A stretch of 64,000 bases of DNA from the NCBI RefSeq assembly GCF_003416895.1, contig NZ_QVIO01000001.1:496001-560000 (forward strand), given 5' to 3'. Below the pieces are notes generated by a model. It saw nothing but the letters and a program-made list of their open reading frames with translations. It ran no database searches and had not been told where the DNA came from. Below, piece by piece: positions 46,079 through 56,974 of this stretch (its first letter is position 1; each line of letters opens with the position of its first letter). The stretch comes from Duganella sp. BJB476 (GTDB lineage Bacteria > Pseudomonadota > Gammaproteobacteria > Burkholderiales > Burkholderiaceae_D). The position numbers and the translations under genes were made by a program.

Positions 46079-47326
46079 TTGAGAGGTTCTAAAAACCGTC
46101 GTGTTGTCATCACCGGCCTGGGCGCCGTGACCCCGGTCGGCAACACTGTTGCCGAATCGTGGGCCGCGATCACCGAGGGTAAATCCGGGATTGCCAACAT
46201 CACCAAGTTTGATGCGCAAGCTTTCACCACCAAGTTCGCCGGTGAAGTCAAAGGCTTCAATATCGAGGATTACATCCCCGCTAAGGAAGCGCGCCACATG
46301 GATACCTTTATCCATTACGGCATGGCGGCCGGCATGCAGTCGGTGCAAGACTCCGGCATCGTCGTCACCGAAGAGAACGCTGATCGCATCGGCGTCATCA
46401 TCGGTTCCGGTATCGGCGGCCTGCCGCTGATCGAAGAAACCAAGGAAGAGTACGACAAGCGCGGTCCGCGCCGTATCTCGCCGTTCTTCGTGCCTGCCTC
46501 GATCATCAACATGATCTCGGGCAACCTGTCGATCAAGTACGGCATGCGTGGTCCTAACCTGTCGATCGTCACGGCCTGCACCACCGGCCTGCACTGCATC
46601 GGCGCGGCTGCCCGCATGATTGAGTACGGCGACGCCGACGTCATGGTGGCCGGCGGTGCGGAATCGACCGTGTCGCCACTGGGTCTGGGCGGTTTCGCCT
46701 CGGCCCGCGCGTTGTCGACCCGCAACGACGATCCAGCGACCGCGTCCCGCCCTTGGGACATGGACCGCGACGGTTTCGTGCTGGGCGAAGGCGCAGGCGT
46801 GATGGTGCTCGAAGAGTACGAGCACGCCAAGGCCCGCGGCGCCAAGATCTACGCTGAACTGCTGGGGTTCGGGATGAGCGCTGACGCTTATCACATGACC
46901 TCGCCATTGGAAGATGGCAGCGGCGGCAGCAAGTCCGTGATTGCAGCGCTGGCCAACGCCGGCATCAATCCGGACCAGGTGCAATACCTGAACGCACACG
47001 GCACGTCGACCCCGCAAGGCGACGTGGCGGAAGTGCAGGGCATCAAGCGCACCTTCGGCGCGCACGCCAAGAACATGGTGATCAATTCGACCAAGTCGAT
47101 GACCGGTCACCTGTTGGGCGGCGCCGGCGGCCTGGAAGCAGTGTTTACGGTACTGGCGGTACACCATCAGGTGTCGCCTCCGACCATCAACATCTTCAAC
47201 CAGGACCCTGCTTGCGACCTGGACTTCTGCGCTAACGTGGCCCGTCCGATGAAGATCGAGTATGCAGTCAAGAACTCGTTCGGCTTCGGCGGCACCAACG
47301 GTAGCCTGGTGTTCGGCAAGATCTAA
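46079..47326 (+). CDS. fabF: 3-oxoacyl-ACP synthase II
   Basis: The elongation condensing enzyme. 415 residues starting at a TTG at 46079, with TAGGAG seven bases before it; [15 protein letters not shown] follows at once, as in E. coli FabF, and there is no closer ATG. The catalytic residues are Cys in TACTTGLHC (about 168), His in [11 protein letters not shown] (about 308) and His in SMTGHLLGG (about 345). Separated from acpP by 30 bp, so co-transcribed. Confidence 0.96.
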   Translation: MRGSKNRRVVITGLGAVTPVGNTVAESWAAITEGKSGIANITKFDAQAFTTKFAGEVKGFNIEDYIPAKEARHMDTFIHYGMAAGMQSVQDSGIVVTEENADRIGVIIGSGIGGLPLIEETKEEYDKRGPRRISPFFVPASIINMISGNLSIKYGMRGPNLSIVTACTTGLHCIGAAARMIEYGDADVMVAGGAESTVSPLGLGGFASARALSTRNDDPATASRPWDMDRDGFVLGEGAGVMVLEEYEHAKARGAKIYAELLGFGMSADAYHMTSPLEDGSGGSKSVIAALANAGINPDQVQYLNAHGTSTPQGDVAEVQGIKRTFGAHAKNMVINSTKSMTGHLLGGAGGLEAVFTVLAVHHQVSPPTINIFNQDPACDLDFCANVARPMKIEYAVKNSFGFGGTNGSLVFGKI

Positions 47327-47399
47327 AGTCCGTAAAAAGTTCGACCTCGCGTTGAACTAATCCCCGCGATCCCTGTCAAAACAGGGTGAGCGTGGATTC

Positions 47400-47421
47400 G
47401 GCGCCGGCATTCGCCGGCGCC
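47400..47421. terminator. GC-rich hairpin after fabF
   Basis: A perfect 9-bp stem GGCGCCGGC / GCCGGCGCC with an ATTC loop, preceded by a smaller hairpin (CCCTGT-CAAA-ACAGGG, 47371-47386). No T run follows, so it may stabilise the fabF 3' end rather than terminate strictly. The rest of the 177-bp gap has nothing else I can support. Confidence 0.5.
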
Positions 47422-47503
47422 AGAATTGCCCGGCCTTCGCGGCCGGCGCTTCCGAATGTAATTCCCTATTTTGTTGAACCGTTGTTGAACGCATGCTGCC
47501 GTC

Positions 47504-47932
47504 ATGTCGATTGCGGTTTCCGTCATCATTCGCCCCTCGTCCGGCTTGCGGCTGCTGCATGCCGGCGCGTGTTGCTGCGCGATCGTGTCGGCCGCCGCCT
47601 GTCCTGGCTGGTGCGCGCCATTGTGTTGCGTGCTGGCCGGGCTATTTGGCCTGTGGCGTGGGCGTCCGTATCATTTTGCACGTCAGCTTGATATTTCCGC
47701 TGTCGGCCAGCTGCGGCTGACGGTATACCGGGAGACGGGGATGGCGCTGCACCTGCTGGAAGGCTCGACCATATGGCCGGGCTTGCTGATGTTAAGGCTG
47801 GGCGACGGCGACAGCGACGTGCAGCTGGTGACGGTGTTGCCCGACAGCGTGACGCCCGTAGATTGGCGCGCCTTGTCGCTGGCTTGCCGGGCCATCGCCG
47901 CACGGGCTGAAATAAAAACGCGAACACTGTGA
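47504..47932 (+). CDS. YgfX-like membrane protein
   Basis: A 142-residue protein with two hydrophobic, Cys-rich segments (about residues 18-52; for example AGACCCAIVSAAACPGW) and a soluble end that matches the YgfX family (MALHLLEGSTIWPGLLML and PVDWRALSLACR). YgfX (CptA) in E. coli is a membrane partner of SdhE and has been called a toxin; in Betaproteobacteria such genes sit in front of rpoE. Its stop lies just before the sigma gene. Function here is not known. Confidence 0.65.
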   Translation: MSIAVSVIIRPSSGLRLLHAGACCCAIVSAAACPGWCAPLCCVLAGLFGLWRGRPYHFARQLDISAVGQLRLTVYRETGMALHLLEGSTIWPGLLMLRLGDGDSDVQLVTVLPDSVTPVDWRALSLACRAIAARAEIKTRTL

Positions 47933-48009
47933 ACTTCTTGCAGCGGGCTAACTCTATAGCATATGGCTATATTATTCGGCCACGCTGCATGCCACCGAGG
48001 AATGCAGGA

Positions 48010-48612
48010 GTGACGACAGAACGTGAGTGTGACCAGGTGCTGGTGGACCGGGTACGGGATGGTGACAAGCAGGCGTTTGATCTGCTGGTGGCGAAGTACC
48101 AACGCCGGCTGATGCGCCTGCTGTCGCGCATCGTCCATGATCCGGCCGAAGCCGAGGATGTGGTGCAGGAGACATTTATCAAGGCCTATCGCGCGCTGCG
48201 GCATTTCCGCGGCGACTCGGCCTTTTATACGTGGCTGTACCGCATCGGCATCAACACCGCCAAGAATTTTCTGGCGACGCAGGGGCGCCGTACGCCCACG
48301 TCGACCGAAGCCGACGCCGAACAAGCCGAAGCCTTTAACGATGGCGAGCATTTGCGCGACATCAATACGCCGGAATCCATGCTGGCAAGCAAGCAGATCG
48401 CCCAGACCGTCAACGCGGCGATGGATGCCTTGCCCGTGGATTTACGCACCGCGATCGCCTTGCGCGAGATCGAGGGACTGAGCTATGAGGAAATTTCCGA
48501 CATCATGGCCTGTCCGATCGGCACGGTGCGCAGTCGCATTTTTCGCGCTCGCGAAGTCATTGCCGAAAAATTGAGGCCTTTGCTGGATTTGCCGGTTGAC
48601 AAGCGCTGGTAA
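48010..48612 (+). CDS. rpoE: RNA polymerase sigma factor RpoE (sigma-E)
   Basis: An ECF sigma factor for envelope stress. From the GTG at 48010 (GAGG upstream) it has 200 residues, matching family length; the reading frame extends to an ATG at 47929, but that part is not conserved in the family as I recall it. Region 2 holds DKQAFDLLVAKYQRRLMRLL and the -10 recognition helix DVVQETFIKAYRAL; region 4 holds LREIEGLSYEEISDIM and GTVRSRIFRAREV. It directs the core polymerase to envelope-stress genes and is followed by its anti-sigma gene. Confidence 0.93.
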   Translation: MTTERECDQVLVDRVRDGDKQAFDLLVAKYQRRLMRLLSRIVHDPAEAEDVVQETFIKAYRALRHFRGDSAFYTWLYRIGINTAKNFLATQGRRTPTSTEADAEQAEAFNDGEHLRDINTPESMLASKQIAQTVNAAMDALPVDLRTAIALREIEGLSYEEISDIMACPIGTVRSRIFRAREVIAEKLRPLLDLPVDKRW

Positions 48613-48699
48613 GCGGCGAATGATGGCAATTGTTATTGGCGTCTGGCAATGCGCCTGCGGCTGGCGTAGCGGACTTGTTTTGACATGGCGGGAAACGCG

Positions 48700-49014
48700 A
48701 TGGATACCCAGAAAAGACTGCACGAAAACATCTCGGCGCTGGCTGACGGCGAGTTGGCGGACAGCGAGCGTGAACTGGCCCTGGCGGCGCTGGACACGGC
48801 GGAAGGGCAGGCCGCCTGGCGCGCCTACCATCTGACCGGTGATGTGCTGCGCGACCAGGCCCAAGGCGTGCTGAGCGACGGCTTCAGCGCCTCGCTGGCG
48901 GCCCGCCTGGCAGCCGAGCCTGCCTATGTCCCCGAAGCCGCGCCGGCGGACCGTGCGGCCGATCCCGTCGCGCCCGATCCGGCCGAGTCCCCGGCCGACG
49001 TCATCTTGCCTTGA
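48700..49014 (+). CDS. rseA: Short anti-sigma-E protein (RseA/MucA N-terminal domain only)
   Basis: A 104-residue protein from the ATG at 48700. Residues 1-75 are the RseA/MucA N-terminal domain that clamps sigma-E (HENISALADGELADSE; AWRAYHLTGDVLRD; FSASLAARLAAEP). The rest is a Pro/Ala/Asp-rich tail without any hydrophobic stretch, so it has no membrane segment and no periplasmic sensor part. That would make it a cytosolic inhibitor not open to the usual DegS/RseP cleavage. It lies between rpoE and the mucD-like protease gene; no rseB/mucB is present. Confidence 0.8.
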   Translation: MDTQKRLHENISALADGELADSERELALAALDTAEGQAAWRAYHLTGDVLRDQAQGVLSDGFSASLAARLAAEPAYVPEAAPADRAADPVAPDPAESPADVILP

Positions 49015-49146
49015 AACGCATACGCTTATAACATCTTCGAGCGCACCATCGGGCGACTTTTCGCTTACCATACGCTAGCCTTAGCCTCGCGCAACTTGCC
49101 CGAGGGGTACGTGCGTTCCAGAACTTTATAGAGACCGATACTTTCC

Positions 49147-50667
49147 ATGAAAAATAATTTCTCTGCTGGTAGTAAAACTCTTGGTGCGCTGCTGGTCAGC
49201 GCAAGCGTATGGATGTCTCCGGCCGTGCTCGGCCTGGCGACCGCAACGGCCGCCGCGCCGGTCACCGGCGCCGTCATCGGCCTGCCGGACTTTGCCGACC
49301 TGGTCGACCGCGTCGGTCCGGCTGTGGTCAACATCCGCACCACCGAACGCCTCAAGCTGGGCAGCCGCGGCAACGCCGACGGCCAGCCGGGCGAAGAGGA
49401 AATGCAGGAATTCCTGCGCCGCTTCTTTGGCGGCGCCTTGCCGCAGCCGGGCAATCCCGGCGGCAAGAGCACGCCGCGCGGCCGCCGCCAGGCGCCATCC
49501 GATGAGCCGGTGCAGCGCGGCGTCGGTTCCGGTTTCATCCTGTCGGCCGACGGCTATGTGATGACCAACGCCCATGTGGTCGATGGCGCCGATGAGGTGT
49601 TCGTCACGCTGACCGACAAGCGTGAGTTCAAGGCCAAGGTGCTGGGCGCCGATGCCCGCACCGACGTTGCCGTGCTGAAGATCGAGGGCGACAAGCTGCC
49701 CTTCCTGATCATGGGCGATTCGGACAAGATCCGCGTCGGCGAATGGGTGATCGCGATTGGTTCGCCGTTCAACCTGGAAAACACCGTCACCGCCGGCATC
49801 ATCTCGGCCAAGCAGCGCGACACCGGCGACTATCTGGCGCTGATCCAGAGCGATGTCGCGGTTAATCCGGGCAACTCGGGCGGCCCGCTGATCAATATGC
49901 GTGGCGAGGTGATCGGCATCAATTCGCAGATCGCCACGCTGTCGGGCGGCTACAACGGCATTTCCTTCGCCGTGCCGATCGACGAGGCGATCCGCGTTTC
50001 TGAGCAATTGAAGAAGAGTGGCAAAGTCACGCGCGGCCGCATCGGCGTGCAGATCGGCGAAGTCAGCAAGGAAGTGGCGGAATCGCTGGGCCTGAAGAAC
50101 GCGCAGGGCGCCGAAGTGTCGCTGGTGGAGCCGGGCGGTCCTGCCGACAAGGCCGGCGTCAAGGCGGGCGACATCATCCTCAAATTCAACGGCGTGCCGG
50201 TGACTCGTTCGTCCGACCTGCCGCGCCTGGTGGGCGGCACGGCGCTGGCCAGCAAGGCCACCGTGACAGTGTGGCGCAAGGGCCAGCAGCTGGACCTGGC
50301 GGTGACCGTGGCTGAGCTGGAGGCGGACAAGACCGCCAAGGCCGGCAAAGGCAAGGGTGGCAAGGTTGAACCGGAAGTGGTGGTCAAGGCCAACGCGCTG
50401 GGCTTGAAGGTCAGCGACCTGTCGGCCGAGCAGAAGAAGGACCTGGGTGTCGACGGCGGCGTGGTGGTGGACTCGGCCGAAGGCGTGGCGGGCCGCGCCG
50501 GCGTGCTGGAGGGCGACGTGCTGCTGCAATTGAATAACGTCGAAATCAAGGACGCCAAGCAGTTCAACGCGGCCGTAGCCAAGCTCGACGCGAAGAAGGC
50601 TTCGGTGCTGCTGGTGCGCCGTGGCGATGTGACGCAGTTCGTTTCCATGCGTCCTAGCGCCAAGTAA
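49147..50667 (+). CDS. mucD: Periplasmic serine protease, MucD/DegP type
   Basis: A 506-residue HtrA-family protease with a signal peptide (TLGALLVSASVWMSPAVLG, cleaved about residue 38). The catalytic triad is His143 (TNAHVV), Asp173 (TDVAVLK) and Ser244 (GNSGGP). Two PDZ domains follow (about 285-385 and 415-500; GPADKAGVKAGDIILKF and AGVLEGDVLLQL). It degrades misfolded envelope proteins and is typically controlled by sigma-E, whose gene lies two genes upstream. A sigma-E promoter was not found with confidence. Confidence 0.94.
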   Translation: MKNNFSAGSKTLGALLVSASVWMSPAVLGLATATAAAPVTGAVIGLPDFADLVDRVGPAVVNIRTTERLKLGSRGNADGQPGEEEMQEFLRRFFGGALPQPGNPGGKSTPRGRRQAPSDEPVQRGVGSGFILSADGYVMTNAHVVDGADEVFVTLTDKREFKAKVLGADARTDVAVLKIEGDKLPFLIMGDSDKIRVGEWVIAIGSPFNLENTVTAGIISAKQRDTGDYLALIQSDVAVNPGNSGGPLINMRGEVIGINSQIATLSGGYNGISFAVPIDEAIRVSEQLKKSGKVTRGRIGVQIGEVSKEVAESLGLKNAQGAEVSLVEPGGPADKAGVKAGDIILKFNGVPVTRSSDLPRLVGGTALASKATVTVWRKGQQLDLAVTVAELEADKTAKAGKGKGGKVEPEVVVKANALGLKVSDLSAEQKKDLGVDGGVVVDSAEGVAGRAGVLEGDVLLQLNNVEIKDAKQFNAAVAKLDAKKASVLLVRRGDVTQFVSMRPSAK

Positions 50668-50674
50668 GGAGTTC

Positions 50675-50701
50675 GCCCCGCCCGTTTCGGCGCGGCGGGG
50701 C
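50675..50701 (+). promoter_or_regulatory. GC-rich hairpin over the ribosome binding region of the glutaredoxin-like gene
   Basis: An 8-bp perfect stem GCCCCGCC / GGCGGGGC with a 10-base loop, seven bases before the ATG at 50709. The right arm holds the only Shine-Dalgarno-like G run, so the hairpin would hide it. Confidence 0.5.
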
Positions 50702-50708
50702 GCCAGTC

Positions 50709-50951
50709 ATGCATTTCACCCTCTATTCCCGCAGCTACTGCCACCTCTGCCAGGACATGCTGGACGCCCTGATGCGCCTGCAAACGCCGGAACGCCCGAT
50801 CACCGTCGACGTGATCGACGTCGATGCTGACGACGCCCTGGTGGCCCGTTTCGACGAACTGGTGCCGGTGCTGTACGCCGACCTGTCCCAGCCCGAGCTG
50901 TGCCACTACTTCCTGGACGAAGCAAAAGTGCGCGAACTGCTTAATAAATAA
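50709..50951 (+). CDS. Glutaredoxin-family protein (DUF836)
   Basis: An 80-residue thioredoxin-fold protein, LYSRSYCHLCQDML with a CxxC (CHLC, about residues 11-14), then LVPVLYADLSQPELC and a C-terminal helix (LDEAKVRELL). DUF836 proteins are small glutaredoxin-like redox proteins of unknown target. It lies 41 bp behind mucD, behind a hairpin. Confidence 0.82.
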   Translation: MHFTLYSRSYCHLCQDMLDALMRLQTPERPITVDVIDVDADDALVARFDELVPVLYADLSQPELCHYFLDEAKVRELLNK

Positions 50952-51090
50952 GCATTTCCACGACATTTTTTGCCCCCGGACCTTAAGCAATATGCATTTC
51001 ACACAGCATAAGTCGGCCTTTCCCCTCTGAAATCCGGTAAAATGCGGGGGTAGAAAAGCTTCCGTTTTGCTTTTAGTGGCTGTCATCAAG

Positions 51091-51132
51091 GCGCTCGCCA
51101 GGGCATTACCGCCCCGCTCGGAGCGCTTTTTT
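51091..51132 (+). terminator. Terminator or attenuator in front of lepA
   Basis: GCGCTC (51091-51096) pairs with GAGCGC (51121-51126), with an inner GGGC-ATTACC-GCCC hairpin, followed by T6 (51127-51132). It ends 58 bp before the lepA start. It may terminate the mucD-glutaredoxin transcript or attenuate lepA. The rest of the 240-bp gap has a possible -10 (TAAAAT, near 51036) and no gene. Confidence 0.6.
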
Positions 51133-51190
51133 CGTATTGCGCGCAGTTTCTGCGCCCCGTCGTTTCAAACCCGTTTTTGAATATTTGTTA

Positions 51191-52980
<1,790 letters not shown>

Positions 52981-52984
<4 letters not shown>

Positions 52985-53898
52985 ACCTGCAAGTGATCTT
53001 AGGTAACTTTGCTTTAATCCTGTTCGTACTGATGGTGATCACCGGTGTGATCTGGTTCCTGGATGTGTTCTACCTGGCCAAGCAGCGCCGTGCCGCCGCC
53101 GACCGCGCGCTGGCCGACTACGACGCCCGCAACGCCAAGCTGACCGCCGACGGCATCAAGCTCGACAACCAGGGCAACCGCGCCGCGATCGAGGCCAACC
53201 TGCTGCGCCAGCCGACCTGGATCGAATACTCGGGCAGTTTTTTCCCGGTGATCGCGCTGGTGTTCTTCCTGCGTTCGTTCCTGTACGAGCCGTTCAAGAT
53301 CCCGTCGTCGTCGATGGTGCCGACCCTGCTGGTGGGCGATCTGATCCTGGTGAACAAGTTCACCTACGGCATCCGCCTGCCGGTGCTGAACCAGAAGATC
53401 GTGCAGATCAACAACCCGCAGCGCGGCGACGTGATGGTGTTCAAATATCCGCTGGATATGAGCCAGGATTACATCAAGCGCGTCATTGGCGTGCCGGGTG
53501 ATAAAATCACATATGAAAACAAGCGCTTAACGGTGAACGGCGTGGAAGTGAAGTACACGCCGCTGGACGACTACCTCGACGACGAGCACCTGGCCTACAA
53601 CAAGCAGTTCCAGGAAGACCTGACCGGCGTCAGCCACCGCATCCTCAACAACGAGGCTGCGCCTACGCTGAGCCTGGACGGCGTCAAGAAGTTCCCGTAC
53701 AGCGAAAACTGCACCTACAAGTATGAAGGCTTCACCTGCGTAGTTCCGCAGGGCAATTACTTCATGATGGGCGACAACCGCGACAACAGTGCGGACAGCC
53801 GCTACTGGGGCTTTGTGCCGGACAAGAACATTGTCGGTAAAGCATTCTTCGTATGGATGAACCTGGGTAACCTGCGCCGTATCGGCAGCATCCACTAA
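52981..53898 (+). CDS. lepB: Signal peptidase I
   Basis: A 305-residue inner-membrane protease that removes Sec signal peptides. Hydrophobic segments: residues 6-30 ([19 protein letters not shown]) and about 83-100. The catalytic Ser is in [14 protein letters not shown] (about residue 107) and the catalytic Lys is in [11 protein letters not shown] (about residue 168). [16 protein letters not shown] near 263 is the conserved box E. Coupled to lepA by ATGA. Confidence 0.96.
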
Positions 53899-53936
53899 AC
53901 ATCGACGCTCAGCGGGCCATGGCGAAAGGGACTAAG

Positions 53937-54326
53937 ATGCAATCAAGCTTGAAGCAGCAGAAGGGCGTTTCCCTGGTCGGACTGATCATCGTGCTGGCCG
54001 CGCTGGGCTTTGTCGGCGTGCTGGCGCTGAAGATCGTGCCGACCTACACCGAATACCGGGCGATCCAGAACGCCATCGTCACGGCCAAGGCCACCGGCGG
54101 TTCCGTGCTAGAGATGCAGAAGTCGTTCGACGCCAACGCGACCACCGGCTACATCAGCTCGATCACCAGTCACGATCTGCTGATCGCCAAGGAAAACGGC
54201 GAGTTCGAAATCAGCTTCGCCTACGAAAAGAAAATCCCGCTGGTCGGACCGGCCAGCCTGCTGTTGGAATACCAGGGCACCACCGCCAAGAACGGCATGC
54301 CGCCCCCGGCCAAGACCGATCAATAA
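53937..54326 (+). CDS. DUF4845 protein with a pilin-like N-terminus
   Basis: A 129-residue protein between lepB and rnc. The ATG at 53937 follows AAGGGA; an ATG at 53919 would add six residues. The N-terminus has a type IV-pilin-like pattern: basic QQKG, then VSLVGLIIVLAALGFVGVLAL, i.e. KG-VSLVG and a 20-residue helix, as in DUF4845 proteins. The rest is a short soluble domain (TGYISSITSHDLLIAKENG). Its position between lepB and rnc is conserved in Betaproteobacteria. Function unknown. Confidence 0.8.
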   Translation: MQSSLKQQKGVSLVGLIIVLAALGFVGVLALKIVPTYTEYRAIQNAIVTAKATGGSVLEMQKSFDANATTGYISSITSHDLLIAKENGEFEISFAYEKKIPLVGPASLLLEYQGTTAKNGMPPPAKTDQ

Positions 54327-54350
54327 GTCAGTAAAGAATCGTACAGAACA

Positions 54351-55157
54351 ATGAATCTTCAGTTATTGCAAACCCGTTTAGGCTATACGTTCCAGGATGC
54401 TGGCCTGTTGCAGCAAGCCTTGACGCACCGTAGCCACAGCAGTTTGCATAATGAACGACTGGAATTCCTGGGCGATTCGATCCTGAACTGCGTGGTGGCG
54501 TCCATCCTGTACGAGCGCTTCGTGGCGATCGACGAGGGCGACCTGTCGCGCCTGCGCGCCAACCTGGTCAAGCAGCAGTCGCTGTACGAGATCGCGCAAA
54601 AGCTGGAGCTGTCGCAGTTCCTGCGGCTGGGCGAAGGGGAGTTGAAGTCGGGCGGTTTCCGCCGTCCCTCGATCCTGGCCGACACGCTGGAAGCGCTGCT
54701 GGGCGCCATCTTCCTCGACGGCGGCTTCAACCCCGCGCGCGACGTGATCCGGGCCTTCTACATTCCCATCCTGGAATCGGTGGACCCGCAAACCCTGGGC
54801 AAGGACGCCAAGACCCTGCTGCAGGAATTCCTGCAAAGTAAGAAGATTTCGCTTCCGCTGTACAATGTGGTTGCCACCCATGGCGCCGCGCACAGCCAGG
54901 AATTCGAAATCGAGTGCCTGGTGCCCAAACTGGGCATCCAGGTCTACGGACGCGGCGGCAGCCGCCGCGCCGGCGAACAGGCCGCCGCCAAACTGGCGCT
55001 GGAAGTGGCCGAACAAGCGTTGGTGAAGACGCCGGCCGCCGGCCGCAAGTCCAAACCGCGCGCTGCCCAGCTCAAGCTGGCCGGCATCGCCACCGTGCAG
55101 ACGACCGAGGCCGGTAACGAACCGTCGCCACCGCCTGCCAAAGCAGCAAACAAGTAA
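54351..55157 (+). CDS. rnc: Ribonuclease III
   Basis: Cuts double-stranded RNA, including rRNA precursors. 268 residues. The signature [12 protein letters not shown] (about residue 35) has the metal-binding Glu and Asp; [15 protein letters not shown] (about 112) has the second set. A double-stranded-RNA-binding domain covers about 152-222 ([27 protein letters not shown]). A 40-residue Lys/Ala/Pro tail is longer than in E. coli (226). Confidence 0.96.
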   Translation: MNLQLLQTRLGYTFQDAGLLQQALTHRSHSSLHNERLEFLGDSILNCVVASILYERFVAIDEGDLSRLRANLVKQQSLYEIAQKLELSQFLRLGEGELKSGGFRRPSILADTLEALLGAIFLDGGFNPARDVIRAFYIPILESVDPQTLGKDAKTLLQEFLQSKKISLPLYNVVATHGAAHSQEFEIECLVPKLGIQVYGRGGSRRAGEQAAAKLALEVAEQALVKTPAAGRKSKPRAAQLKLAGIATVQTTEAGNEPSPPPAKAANK

Positions 55158-55171
55158 AAAGAGAAACTGAA

Positions 55172-56074
55172 ATGAATACCGAAACGACCTCCGCCAACTT
55201 CCGTTGTGGCTATATCGCCATCGTGGGCCGCCCGAACGTGGGCAAATCGACCCTGATGAATACGCTGATTGGCGCCAAGGTCAGCATCACCTCGCGCAAG
55301 GCGCAAACCACGCGCCACCGCATCACCGGCATTCAGACCCATGACGACGCGCAGTTCATCTACGTCGACACGCCGGGCTTCCAGACCCGCCATTCGAACG
55401 CGCTGAACAAGACGCTCAACAAGACCGTCACCAACACCCTGATCTCGTCCGACCTGATCCTGTACGTGATCGAAGCGGGCACCTTCGGCCCGGCCGACCA
55501 GCAAGTGATGGACCTGCTGCCGACCGAAGTGCCGGTGATCCTGGTGATCAACAAGTCCGACCGCGTCAAGGACAAGGCGGTGCTGCTGCCGTTCGCCCAG
55601 CAGGTCGCGGCCAAGTTCAACTTCGCCGCCATCGTGCCGGTGTCGGCCAAGCTGCGCTTCCAGCTGGACGGCCTGGAAAAAGAGATCAAGCGTTTCCTGC
55701 CGGAGAACCAGCCTATCTTCGGACCGGACGACATCACCGACCGCAGCGAGAAATTCCTGGCGTCGGAAATCGTCCGCGAAAAACTGTTCCGCTTCGTCGG
55801 CGACGAGCTGCCTTACACCAGCACCGTGCTGATCGAGCAGTTCGAGCAGGAGGGCGACCTGCGCCGCGTGTTCGCCGCCATCCTGGTCGAGCGCGATACG
55901 CACAAGTCCATGATCATCGGTAACAAGGGCGCGCGCCTGAAGGAAGTCTCCACCCAGGCCCGCCTGGACATGGAAAAACTGTTCGGCGGTCCCGTGTACC
56001 TGGAAATCTGGGTCAAGGTCAAATCCGGCTGGGCCGACAACGAAGCGGGTCTGCGCGCCTACGGCTACGAATAA
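55172..56074 (+). CDS. era: GTPase Era
   Basis: A 300-residue GTPase needed for 30S subunit maturation. The G motifs are [12 protein letters not shown] (residue 17), DTPGF (about 67), NKSDRV (about 128) and SAK (about 157). The KH domain is C-terminal, with [21 protein letters not shown] (spread over about 247-268). Follows rnc after 14 bp. Confidence 0.96.
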   Translation: MNTETTSANFRCGYIAIVGRPNVGKSTLMNTLIGAKVSITSRKAQTTRHRITGIQTHDDAQFIYVDTPGFQTRHSNALNKTLNKTVTNTLISSDLILYVIEAGTFGPADQQVMDLLPTEVPVILVINKSDRVKDKAVLLPFAQQVAAKFNFAAIVPVSAKLRFQLDGLEKEIKRFLPENQPIFGPDDITDRSEKFLASEIVREKLFRFVGDELPYTSTVLIEQFEQEGDLRRVFAAILVERDTHKSMIIGNKGARLKEVSTQARLDMEKLFGGPVYLEIWVKVKSGWADNEAGLRAYGYE

Positions 56075-56086
56075 AGAAGAGGGGCG

Positions 56087-56953
56087 ATGTCCACCATCAC
56101 GCTAGACGCCGACATTGCAGCGGCACCGCAGCAGGCCGAGCCTGAGGCGGAGCGTGAAGTGGTGCCCGCCCCGGCGCCGGCCGCTGCACCGCCGGCCGCA
56201 CCAGCCAAACGCCCGCGCGCGCCGTCGCGCGAGCGCACCTTCGGCACCAAGGTTACAGGCCAGCCGGCCTTCGTCCTGCACAGCTATCCCTACAAAGAAA
56301 CCAGCCTCATCATCGACCTGTTCACGCGCGACTTCGGCCGCGTGGCCTTGATCGCCAAGGGCGCCAAGCGGCCGCACTCGCAACTGCGCGGCGTGCTGCA
56401 AACCTTCCAGCCGCTGTCCTCCAGCTGGGTCGGCAAATCCGAACTGCGCACGCTGACCGAGGCCGAATGGGTGGGCGGCATGCTGCCGCTGGAAAAGACC
56501 GCGCTGCTGTGCGGCTTCTACCTGAACGAGCTGCTGGTCAAGCTGCTGGCGCGCGACGACGCGCACCCGCGCCTGTTCGACCACTACGTCGCTACCTTGA
56601 ACCAGCTGGCGCACAACGAACCCGCGCCCATCGTCTTGAGAAAATTCGAACGGGCCCTACTTAAAGAGACAGGCGTCTCCGCCGACCTGACCCGCTGCAC
56701 CGAAACCCGCCGCGCCGTGCAGGTCGACGTGGTCTACGTGGTGGACCCGGAACGCGGCCCGCGCCCCGAGCGCGCCGCCGACCCGTGGCCGCGCGTGGCC
56801 GGCAAGACCCTGCTCGACATGGAACGCGAGGACTACCAGGACGCCGCCACCCAGGCGCAGAGCAAGCAGCTGATGCGCTTCCTGCTGGCGCACCACCTGG
56901 GCGGCGCGCCGCTGAACACGCGCCAGATCCTGATCGACTTGATGCAGTTATAA
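56087..56953 (+). CDS. recO: DNA repair protein RecO
   Basis: Loads RecA with RecF and RecR on gapped DNA. 288 residues, about 46 more than E. coli RecO. The extra part is an N-terminal Pro/Ala/Glu-rich segment (about 1-48) before the OB fold ([15 protein letters not shown], residue 60; [18 protein letters not shown]). The helical C-terminus ([28 protein letters not shown]) is standard. No zinc-cysteine cluster is seen. Confidence 0.93.
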   Translation: MSTITLDADIAAAPQQAEPEAEREVVPAPAPAAAPPAAPAKRPRAPSRERTFGTKVTGQPAFVLHSYPYKETSLIIDLFTRDFGRVALIAKGAKRPHSQLRGVLQTFQPLSSSWVGKSELRTLTEAEWVGGMLPLEKTALLCGFYLNELLVKLLARDDAHPRLFDHYVATLNQLAHNEPAPIVLRKFERALLKETGVSADLTRCTETRRAVQVDVVYVVDPERGPRPERAADPWPRVAGKTLLDMEREDYQDAATQAQSKQLMRFLLAHHLGGAPLNTRQILIDLMQL

Positions 56954-56974
56954 CTAGATAAACGGTATAAACTA

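Noticed and set aside
44912..47167. Open frame of 751 codons opposite fabG, acpP and fabF
   Set aside because: It spans three genes and their gaps on the other strand and has no recognisable domain; a GC-driven shadow.
49087..49140. Sigma-E promoter before mucD (GCAACTT or GAACTT strings)
   Set aside because: No matching -10 at the proper distance, and GAACTT at about 49116 is too close to the ATG.
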